In this document: positions 44,330 to 53,700 of the stretch, in pieces
Layout: each line of letters starts with the position of its first letter
Position numbering within the stretch: the stretch's first letter is position 1
NCBI GenBank assembly: GCA_040879025.1
Contig: JBBDLF010000040.1
Span: forward strand, 62,001-126,000
Length of the DNA stretch: 64,000 nt
Reading direction: 5' to 3'
DNA from: JBBDLF01 sp040879025
GTDB taxonomy: Bacteria > Pseudomonadota > Gammaproteobacteria > Pseudomonadales > Pseudohongiellaceae
Notes under the pieces: generated by a model
Told to the model about the DNA's origin: nothing
Databases searched by the model: none
The model's input: the letters and a program-made list of their open reading frames with translations, nothing else
Position numbers and translations under genes: made by a program

Positions 44330-45013
44330 ATGATATTAAAAGTCGCATGCCGCATTGTAGCAGTAGGGCTACTCCTCGCAACATCAATTCCAGCATTCTC
44401 CCAGAAAGCAACGGATGAGCAAATGGCGCTCGAGGCGCTTCAATCCTTGGTGAGAACATCCAACCAGCAAAGACTTGCGCAAATTATTGACCGAGGTACT
44501 GAAGAGCTCGCACTTAGGGCTTCGGACTCCGCAAGGGCTGCTCAATTACAATATGCCACTATCGCATTTCCTTCAGGAAAGTCCGCAGTGGAAGTGGAGA
44601 GCTTTGCTCATGAATACGAGTTAGAAGTTACGACAGGCGAGATAAAGATACCAGCTGGTAATGAAGGCAGAGTTATGACGTTCTCCTTGGGCTCGAATGA
44701 GGTCCTCATGCTATCTGGAACATTGTCAGAACGGCTTTCCAAGGCTGCGGGCGGACATCAGCTCATGCTCGCTAATCTCGTTGAATCGAGTGCTGACCAA
44801 AGCGTGTTTGAACTTTTTGACGCTGTAGTGGAACGAGTACCGCGATTTTATAAGCTCAAAGTTATTGGCTATCCAAGCGACTTGCAACGAGCAATTGATG
44901 AAGGCGCGATTGTGGCTTTGACGTTCGATAGTAGTCCAGAAGCTGTGCCGAGCTACTTTGCGTTAAAGGATAACCTGGGATCCCTCAAGCCCAGTAATCC
45001 TGGGGAGAAGTAA
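44330..45013 (+). CDS. Secreted protein, unrecognised (AT-rich region)
   Basis: 227 residues with a signal peptide ending PAFSQ. The remainder alternates helical (DEQMALEALQSLVRTSNQQRLAQIIDRG) and strand-rich segments. No family recognised and no catalytic motif seen. A GGGAG site precedes the start. It ends two bases before the next gene, so the pair at 44330 and 45016 is co-transcribed. Confidence 0.55.
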   Translation: MILKVACRIVAVGLLLATSIPAFSQKATDEQMALEALQSLVRTSNQQRLAQIIDRGTEELALRASDSARAAQLQYATIAFPSGKSAVEVESFAHEYELEVTTGEIKIPAGNEGRVMTFSLGSNEVLMLSGTLSERLSKAAGGHQLMLANLVESSADQSVFELFDAVVERVPRFYKLKVIGYPSDLQRAIDEGAIVALTFDSSPEAVPSYFALKDNLGSLKPSNPGEK

Positions 45014-45015
45014 GG

Positions 45016-45795
45016 ATGAGAGCCTTGATTTCAAATTATTCTCGGGTGTTGGTGGTGGCACTGACCTTAATACTTTCTACGTCAACGGTATGGGGCCAAT
45101 CTACAGGCGACAGTTTTATTGATGCGGCTATTAACGGTTATAGCATCAAATTTGGCGGGAACGATACGCCTAATGGACTCAACCCCTCCCAATACACAAA
45201 CGGTGTGGACAAGTGCAGTTCCAGTCAAGCTATAGCTGGTGAAATTAATTGCCCAAGCGATCTATTCTATACTCCAAATCCTCACACTGGCGGATACCAA
45301 GCATGGGGAGTAGGACTAACCTTGATCGAGGGAAGCCAGAGCAATTATTATTACTGTTACGCATACTACGACGAAATCTACCCAGATTATTACGAGTGGA
45401 CGTTTGACTGTGAGATCATTGTAGAAATTGTCATTGCACATACTCTCGGACGAGCAGTAGGCCGAATAGAATTTGGCGAGAATACGACTTCGACATCTTC
45501 TTGGGGTAGCAAGCCTATGAGCACGCTAGCCTTCAAGGCTAACAACGTTTATACGCCAGTGGATTCTAATGTTGCCTGCGATCCAGAAACACCATCAATT
45601 TTTAACGGCGGTGCGGCTCTTTGTGACGACGCAGACGACAACGTTTATGCTGTACCTGATGTTGGATATGAGGATAAAGTACTCATTGAAGACAAAAATT
45701 GTAATATGCCTCTGGAACCACCGATATTGAATAGGCGTGTTGGGGATCACTCGGATGTCGTATTTAACTGCTTTACGCACTACGATCAGGCATAG
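45016..45795 (+). CDS. Secreted Cys-containing protein, unrecognised (AT-rich region)
   Basis: 259 residues with a signal peptide ending VWGQS. The mature protein is rich in Tyr, Asn and Asp and holds about ten Cys (for example VDKCSSSQ, EINCPSD, YYYCYAYYD, TFDCEI, NVACDPE), enough for several disulfides in an extracytoplasmic protein. A YYDEIYPDYYEWTF segment is notably aromatic. No family recognised. It begins two bases after the preceding gene, and the following sequence is a decayed region. Confidence 0.55.
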   Translation: MRALISNYSRVLVVALTLILSTSTVWGQSTGDSFIDAAINGYSIKFGGNDTPNGLNPSQYTNGVDKCSSSQAIAGEINCPSDLFYTPNPHTGGYQAWGVGLTLIEGSQSNYYYCYAYYDEIYPDYYEWTFDCEIIVEIVIAHTLGRAVGRIEFGENTTSTSSWGSKPMSTLAFKANNVYTPVDSNVACDPETPSIFNGGAALCDDADDNVYAVPDVGYEDKVLIEDKNCNMPLEPPILNRRVGDHSDVVFNCFTHYDQA

Positions 45796-45806
45796 CAGTC
45801 AGATTT

Positions 45807-45926
45807 TCCATCCGCATAACCAACGTGGCCGAAGAGCTCGGCTTTAGTTCCGCCAGCGCGTTTATCAGCGTGTTCCGGCGCCATCTGGGAATGACGCCGA
45901 CGCAATTGATACAAAGGAAAACGTGA
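45807..45926 (+). pseudogene. AraC-family regulator, C-terminal fragment
   Basis: A reading frame without a start translates as ..RITNVAEELGFSSASAFISVFRRHLGMTP, then a TGA at 45924. This is the second helix-turn-helix of an AraC/XylS protein, about the last 38 residues only. It sits directly after the secreted-protein gene, so the rest of the regulator has been lost, probably by the insertion or deletion that brought in that gene cluster. Confidence 0.7.
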
Positions 45927-46009
45927 AACGTAAAAAGTGAAACGGGGGATGGATAAGCGTTAAAGCAAGCTTATAATTTTTTCACATTTCACATTTCATT
46001 TACTTACTC

Positions 46010-46129
46010 TAATCAAAAACCTCCTCGAGAAATGTCTCCAACTCCATCCAGCTCTGTTGGTCGGCGCTCCCGTTATAGGCCAGCGGTAGATTAAACCAAT
46101 TGCCAGGTGGCGTCACCGAACTTCCCGTT
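46010..46129 (-). pseudogene. Possible alpha/beta-hydrolase C-terminal fragment
   Basis: Read on the minus strand, a frame ending in TAG at 46010-46012 gives PPGNWFNLPLAYNGSADQQS followed by WMELETFLEEVFD. The helix SWMELETFLEEVF is like the last helix of dienelactone-hydrolase-type enzymes. There is no start and the frame is broken upstream, so at most a remnant. Confidence 0.3.
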
Positions 46130-46132
46130 TAA

Positions 46133-46178
46133 CTGGCAGTTGTCGTCAGCACGAATCTGACTGATGGCCAACTGCCAG
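46133..46178. repeat. Imperfect long hairpin in the remnant region
   Basis: CTGGCAGTTG at 46133-46142 is the reverse complement of CAACTGCCAG at 46169-46178, with an inner GTCAG/CTGAC pair. A structure like this can be an end of a mobile element or a recombination site; no target duplication was found to confirm it. Confidence 0.45.
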
Positions 46179-46293
46179 CACCTGAAGCATGACGGAAGAA
46201 TAAGGACTTCTTTGCTTCAGGTCAAACAGGCGTCGTTACCTTTGGCCGCTGCGGCTTCCGCTAACTGCTTCAGTTTGCGGAAGCTGTCGTCGG

Positions 46294-46396
46294 GCCGGTA
46301 TTCTTGTCGACGGCAACCAGACGTGCGTCTGTCGTCGCAGTGAAAATCCGCTCGGCACATTCGGTGGTCGCACCTTCATTTTGTCGCATTACCTCG
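46294..46396 (-). pseudogene. Fragment of a PQQ-dependent dehydrogenase
   Basis: A minus-strand frame reads EVMRQNEGATTECAERIFTA then TTDARLVAVDKNTG before breaking. The C-x-RIFTATTDARL-x-A-D-x-TG pattern is the propeller segment of PQQ glucose-dehydrogenase-type quinoproteins. It is about 33 residues with no flanking propeller, so it is a decayed copy, unrelated in position to the intact dehydrogenase at 21841. Confidence 0.5.
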
Positions 46397-46476
46397 CTGG
46401 TAACAGCATCGGACCCCTGTGAGGAATCGCCCAAAGCGCTGGACTACACTGACACTCCGTCGAAAAGGACGTCGAC

Positions 46477-47181
46477 TTGTCGTTGCCAGCACCGCTGCCG
46501 GAAGTGCGCCCTGCGGTTGATGTACCACACCGCTACCAGCGCCACCAGCCCGAGACCACGCTGCTCTACCAGATCGTCGAGAGGTATTACCCGGCGTTTC
46601 TCGCGCAGTTGGAGACTGAAGACAGAACCCTGCCCGATTACGTGCGGCAGGAATTCACCGCCTACCTCGAGTGTGGCCGAGTCAACCTGACAAGATTCCA
46701 TGGCGTGTTCGCGCCAAACAGTCAACACCGAGCGCTGGTCACACCGTCCGGGAGGGGCAAGGGAGGCAAGCGGGCAGAGCAAGCCAACAGTCACTCGGAT
46801 CGGACACCGGCAGAGCGTCACGTTTCGATGACCTGGGCCCAACGCCTGAAGCGGGTGTTCAACATTGACATCGAAACCTGTGAGAAGTGTCAAGGGTCGG
46901 TAAAGATCATTGCCTGCATTGAAGACCCAGTGGTGATCCGGCAAATACTCGATCACCTCAGATCAAAGGAAAGTGCGGGTCACCAGGCAGATCTTCCGCC
47001 GGGCAGGGCGCCGCCACAGATCGGCTGTTTGACCGGGTCTGACTCGCCAATAAAGAGAAGGAACAAAGAGAAGGAAAGGATCTTAACAGTCTGCCAAGGA
47101 CGGTGGCCGGAAGCCACTCGGTCTGGATTCAGCCTGAAGGGAATTAAGTCAGGACTCGGTGTCAGCTTAAGATCCCCATGA
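46477..47181 (+). mobile_element. IS91-family transposase remnant, internally deleted
   Basis: A reading frame of 234 residues joins two ends of an IS91/ISCR-type Y2 transposase. The N-terminal LLYQIVERYYPAFLAQLE and YVRQEFTAYLECG is fused directly to the C-terminal VNLTRFHGVFAPNSQHRALV, GRGKGGKRAEQ, MTWAQRLKRVFNIDIETCEKC and IIACIEDPVVIRQIL. The central zinc and catalytic tyrosine part, normally about 250 residues, is missing, so it cannot transpose. The final about 45 residues (after PPGRAPPQIG) are a run-on beyond the usual end. It marks past rolling-circle transposition in this region. Confidence 0.8.
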
Positions 47182-47457
47182 AGAGTGAAAGTGAACGATT
47201 TCCGGGAGAATTCGACCAACATAAGGGCTGCATACGGATCAATCGGTCGCAAAGCTGGACACTACGGCGGTTAGGGGATAGCTTTTGTGCTTCCTATACA
47301 CAGGAAACTATTAGTGTCCCCTTCTCTTCCTGGCTTGACAAAAGCGGTACAGCGGCGAGTATCATGGCGCCGCAGAACGGCAGCCAGAAGTCGGATCTGA
47401 CCGACTGAGACCAGGCCGGGCCGTAGCTTGTGTCGCTAATGCCTAGTATGATGCACT

Positions 47458-47655
47458 GTGCTTACACACTGTAAAAACAGGAGGATTCAGGCCTTGGCAC
47501 ATCACAATCGCGATACGGTATTCGCTCAATTGTTAAAACTGGCTTCGAGGCATGAGCTCAATTTGTTCGAACGGTGGGACCTTCTTTCACTACTGAGAGG
47601 CGATCCTCCGAAGCCACCGGATAAACTTCAACATGCACAACCGTGCTTCCTATGA
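47458..47655 (+). mobile_element. IS4-family (DUF4372) transposase N-terminal fragment
   Basis: From about 47492 the frame reads ALAHHNRDTVFAQLLKLASRHELN, the usual opening of DUF4372-type IS4 transposases (MAHHNTVFAQLLKL..). It departs from the family after about 25 residues. No inverted repeats were found. The start region AAAACAGGAGGA looks like a preserved ribosome-binding site. Only a remnant. Confidence 0.6.
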
Positions 47656-47705
47656 ATATTTATGGGGCAGGAGTGACGTCAGGTCTAACTAAAGTATTTA
47701 TCGAT

Positions 47706-50700
47706 ATGATTACAATCATACATTGTAGAAAAGCGTTTCACCTTTTTGCCCTTCTATTGGTTCTTGGTTTGTTTCCTTTTGCAGCCCATGCCCAAACAGA
47801 ACTCCTGCAAAATGGCAGTGCTGAGTCAAATACGGTAGATGACGATGCAGAAACCATAGACAACTGGACCGAAGATCCCGGAACCGGCCATAATAATCAG
47901 TGGGGAGCCTATCCACCGGAAGATCCGTTTACTGGTTTTAGTTTTACTGCCCAGGATGGAGACAATGTTTTTATTCCGTGGTCGGTTGACAATGCAGGGG
48001 CCAACATTTGGTTGTTATTTCAAACGGTGGATGTTTCTTCTGATGCGACTGCTATCGATAACGGTAATGTAACCATTGATTTTTCAGGGTATATTCGGTC
48101 AGCCAATGGTAGTGGCGATCTTCTACAGATTCGGGTCCAGTTTTTAGACGCCGGAGATAACGAGATACAAGCATATAGTTCTGGTTTCATTAATAATGAA
48201 GGAAGCTGGCAAAACCTCACTGATTCAAGGACAGCTCCAAATGGTACCCGTAGTATTAAAGTCATTCTGGAGGCAGATAATTCCGAAAGTACATCTGGTG
48301 AAGGCACAGGCGATTTTGTAGACGGTGGCTTTGACAATCTCTCGCTTACCAAGGCGACCTCCAATGTCGCGCCCAGTGTCGGCAACTTTGGCGGCGATAG
48401 CCTCGCTTACAATGAAGGCGATGGCGCAGAGATCATTGACCAGGGTAACGATGCCACAGTCACCGACGCCGACAGCGGCAGTTTCGACGGTGGCAACCTG
48501 ACCCTGACCATCAGCGCTGGGGAAGACGCGGCGGAGGATGTGCTCAGTATCGCCAACGTTGGGGGCGTGCTCCTGCCGGCTACATCTGCCGGAACCCCAG
48601 TGACAGTAGGTGGCCTTGGTATAGGCACTCTGGGCAACGCCATCGCTGCCGGTAACGATCTGGTGGTGAATTTCAGCGCCCTCGCCACCCCCGCCCGGGT
48701 GCAGTCACTGGTCCGTGCCCTGACCTACGAGAACACCGACACCAGCGACCCCACCACCGGCGCCCGCACCGTACGCCTGACCGTCAACGACGGCGACGGC
48801 GCCACCTCCACGGCCACCGATGCAACGGTCACGGTCAACGGCGTCAACGACGAGCCCACATTGGCGGCCACCGGCCAAAATCCCACCTTCACCGAGGGCG
48901 GTTCGGCCGTGGGCCTGTATTCCGCGGTCACCGCATCCACGGTGGAAGCCGGGCAGACCCTTACTTCCATGACCCTCACGGTCACCAATGTCAACGACGG
49001 CAGCGATGAGCGCCTGTCCTTCGACGGTTCCACCCTGCAGCTGACCAACGGTTTCAATGTGGCCAACACCGCCACCAGCAATCTGGATGTTTCTGTGAGC
49101 GTCGCGGGAACCACCGCCACGGTGTCCTTCAGCGACGCCACCCTCACCCCCGCGGCCCTGGCGACCCTGGTGGACAACCTCAGCTATGAGAATCTCAACA
49201 CCAATCCGGATACCAGCAACCGGGTGGTGACGCTGACTTCGCTCACCGACAGTGGCTCCAACGTTAATCCTGATGACAATGTCGCCACCCTTGCTATCGC
49301 GTCTACCGTGACCATACAGTCCATCGATAATGACGGTGATGTAACCGCAGCAGGCACAGTGACGGAGCCCGTGGGGCTGGCCACCACCATCGATACGGCA
49401 GGTGAAGCCGTCGATGTGTTTGACTTCACCCTCAGTGACGGTGGCGGCAGCGACGCCCTGACGCTGGATGTCACCCAGGTTGTCGTCAACGTGTCCGGCA
49501 CCTCCACGGACACTGACAGGGGCAAGGTCACCTGGCGCCTGGACGGTCTCGATACTTCCAATGTCGCGGGTGTTTACAACGCCGGCACCGACACCATCAC
49601 CTTTTCCGGCCTCGCCATTTCCGTGGCGGACGGCAACGACGAAACCTACACCATCAATGCCTTCTACAACGACAACACCGGCCTGACCGAAGACCGCACG
49701 TTTGTCCTCAGCATCGACGGGGACAGCGACCTCACCGTGGACGGCGCCGGCACCCAGATGGGCGCGACCACACCGGTCAACAACGGCACCGGCTCCACCA
49801 TCGACGTGGTCCCCACCGCGCTGGCCTTCACCACACAACCGGCCGGTTCGGTTTCCGGCATCGCTTTGACCACGCAACCGGTGGTCGCGGCCAGAGATGC
49901 TTTCGGCAACACCGACGTCGACTTCACCGAAACGGTCAGTGTGACGGAAGCCAGTGCCGGCAGCTTGAGCAACCATACACAGGCCGCGACCAACGGGGTG
50001 GCGACGTTTACCAGCCTGACTTATACCGCGACAGCGGACCAGGAGAATTTCACGCTGACCGCCAATGACCAGGACGGTGTCGGCAGCAATCTGCCAACGG
50101 CCGACTCGAACGCCGTAACCTCCGACGTGGTCGCCACACAGTTGATTTTCAGCACGCAACCGGCGCCCACCTCGGTCATCAGTGGGCAGGCAACAGCATT
50201 CACAACGGTGCCGGTGGTGTCGGCGCGCGATGGGAACAGTATTGTTGATACAGGGTACAGTACCGATATCGCTCTGGCGGAAGTGAACGGGGCGGGCAGC
50301 GCCACCCTGACCGGCACCGACGACACAGACGGCAGCGCTGCCACGGTATCTATCACACCAGCCAGCGGTGTGGCGACTTTTGCCGATCTACAAATCACCT
50401 ACACCAACATCGGCGCCAGCGAAACCTTTAACCTGCGCACATCGTCCGGTGGTTTGAGCACCGCTGACAGCAATCAGTTCACGTCAGCCTCCACCCCCAC
50501 CGTGACCGACGGCAATATCAGCATCAGCGGGGCCAGCGGCATCGGCGACGCGTTTAAAATCGGCGATACTGTCACCGCGACCTGGAACAACACCGGTGGC
50601 GGCGACAACAACGCGGACGTCACTGGCGTCACTGTTGACTTCTCCCAGTTTGGTGGCGGCGCGGCCGTTGTTGCCAGCGATAGCAGTGACACCTGGACGG

Positions 50701-53700
50701 CGACGTATACCGTCGTCGCCGGCGCGATCGACGCGACCAACCGCAATGTCAGCGTCACGGCGACCAACGCCACCGGCCCCACCACTATAGCCGATACCAG
50801 CAACGCGACAGTCGATAATAGCGCGCCAACGCTCACCGACGGCAACATCAGCATCAGCGGCGCCTCGGGCATCGATGGCGCGTATAAAATCGGCGACACA
50901 GTCACCGCCACCTGGAACAACACTGCCGGCGGCGACAACAACAGCGATACCCTCAGTTCGGTCACCGTCGACTTCTCGCAATTCGGCGGCGGCGCGGCGG
51001 TGGTGGCGAGCAACACCGCCGACACCTGGACAGCCACCTACACGATAGTTGCGGGCGCGCTCGACGACACCAACCTGAACATCAGCCTGACCGCCATCGA
51101 CAACGCCGGCAACGTCACCACCGCGGCCGACACCGCCAACGCAACGGTGGACACCCGGGCGCCGTCGGTCGATTCCGTGAGCCTGCCGGCCAACGCGACG
51201 TATATCGCCGGCCAGAACCTGGAATTCACGGTCAATTACAGCGAGACGGTCACTGTCAACACCGGTGGCGGCACCCCGCGACTCGAACTCACCATCGGCG
51301 CCGCCACGCGTCACGCGGCTTACGTCAGCGGTTCGGACTCCGGTGCCCTGTTGTTTCGTTACACGGTGCAGGCCGGCGACAACGATGCGGGCGGCATAAC
51401 GCTCGATGCGACACTCGACGTCAACGGAGGCAGCATCCGTGATGGCGTCGGCAACGATGCGTCCGCCAATCTGGGTGCTTTCGGCAGTCTTGCCAGCGTG
51501 CTGGTCGACACCCAGGCGCCGTCGGTCAATTCCGTGAGCCTGCCGAGTAGCGGGTCGTATATCGCCGGCCAGAACCTGGACTTCACAGTCAATTACGACG
51601 ACGCGGTCACCGTCGACACCACCGGCGGCATACCGCGACTGGAACTGACCGTTGGCGCGGTCACGCGTTACGCGGCTTATGTCAGCGGCTCCGAAACCAA
51701 CGCGTTGCTGTTCCGCTATACCGTGCAGCCCGGCGATAACGACAGCGACGGAATTACCCTGAGTACGCCCTTGCAGACCAACGGCGGCACGCTCCGCGAC
51801 ACTGTCGGCAACGACGCGGCTACCGCCCTTGGCGCAATCGGCAGTCTCGCCTCGGTGCTGGTCGATACGCAGGTGCCCTCGGTCGATTCCGTAACCGTGC
51901 CGAACAACGCGACTTACATGGCCGGCCAGAACCTGGATTTCACGGTCAATACCGACGAGGCCGTGACCGTGAACACCGATGGTGGCACGCCGCGATTGCA
52001 ACTGACCGTCGGCGCGGCGACAAGGTTCGCCTTATACGAGAGCGGCTCAGGTACGATGGCGCTACTGTTCCGTTATACCGTGCAAGCCGGCGACAACGAC
52101 AACGACGGCATATCGCTCGATGCAACGCTGGATGCCAACGGCGGCACCCTGCGCGATGCGGCGGGCAACGACCTGGTGCTGACCAATGCCATTGCCGACA
52201 CAGCAGCGGTGCTGGTGGATACCACCGTTCCCGCCACTCCGGCTGCGCCTGATCTCGCGGCGGGCAGCGACAGCGGCAGCTCTGATAGCGACGACATAAC
52301 CAGCGACCAGACGCCCACGTTGAACGGCACGGCGGAGGCCGACAGCCTGGTGAGCATCACCTCCAGCGAGGACGGCCTGCTGGATACCGTTTCGGCGGAT
52401 GGCTCTGGCGACTGGAGCTTCACGCCGGTCACCGACATGACCCAGGCTGATCATGAACTGACCGTCAAGGCAACAGACGCTGGCGGCAATGTCAGCGCCG
52501 CGTCGACGGCTCTGGAGATCACTATTGATGCGACTGCTCCGGCTATCACCGGTGTCAGCTTTGACCAGGCCGATGTGAATGGCACCAACCTTGAGGCGGT
52601 CAGCGTGACGCTGGCGGGTGCGGAGGTGGGAGCGACCCTCAACTACACCATTACCAGCAGTGGCGGTGGTGGCAGCGTCACCGGCTCAATGACGGTGACC
52701 GATGCCGAAGAGCAGATCACCGGGCTGGATGTGAGCGACCTGCCAGATGGCACCCTGACCATCAGCGTGATACTGACCGACACCGCAGGCAATGTGTCCC
52801 CGGCAGTAACAGACACCGTTGTCAAAGACGCCGATCCGGTACTGGTGTTGCCCGCCGATCCTGCGGCCATTGTCGATGGTGACACGGCAGTGATTGCGGG
52901 GGTATCGGTCAGCGATACCGCCAGTTCCTCCATCACGGTCGAGTTGAGTGTGGCAACCGGCACTATAGACGTGACCGGTGGGGGCGGCGCAACGATCACC
53001 GGCAATGGCAGCGCCGCCGTGACTGTCATGGGCACGTTGCTGCAGATCAACGACGCGCTGGCCGGATTGAGCTTCACAGCCGCGGTCAACAGCACCACGG
53101 ACCAGACGCTGAACATCGAGGTGGATGACGGTGTGGGCAGCGCTTCCGGCGCATTGACCATCGAGATCAATGACCGCCCCGATATCGACAACCTCAGTGG
53201 CACGATCACGTTCACCATCGATGGTGAGGCGGTGCTGCTCGATCAGTCACCCCTGGCGGCGGTGAGTGATCTGGACAACGCTCATTTCAACGGTGGCACA
53301 CTCACCATCGGCATCACCGCCGGTGCGGTGCCTGCCCAGGATCTGCTGTCGTTCAATACCGCGGGGCTTATCGCACTGGCAGGCACCACTGCTGGAAGTG
53401 ATGTACTGGTGGATGGGACGGTGGTGGGGACGCTGGGCCTGGACATCGTCGAAGGGAACGACCTGGTGCTCAACCTGAACGCCGATGCCACGCCCGCGAA
53501 CGTGGCGCTACTGTTGCAGGCCCTGAGTTACGACAACACCGCCGTCAACCCCACGACCGGAACGCGGACGGTGACGATCACCCTGGATGACGGCCTGGCG
53601 GAGCGTGTGGTCAGCCTGAACGTCAGTGTGGCATTTCCGCCGCCTCCCGCGCCGTCAGAGATCATCATCGACACGATCGAGGACAACCAGACGCTGAACG

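Noticed and set aside
48705..52001. Two long minus-strand open frames (about 484 and 505 residues) opposite the giant gene
   Set aside because: They are shadows of the repetitive, GC-rich coding strand; their proteins are Gly/Val/Arg-rich with no domain, and the plus-strand frame has a signal peptide and recognisable repeats.
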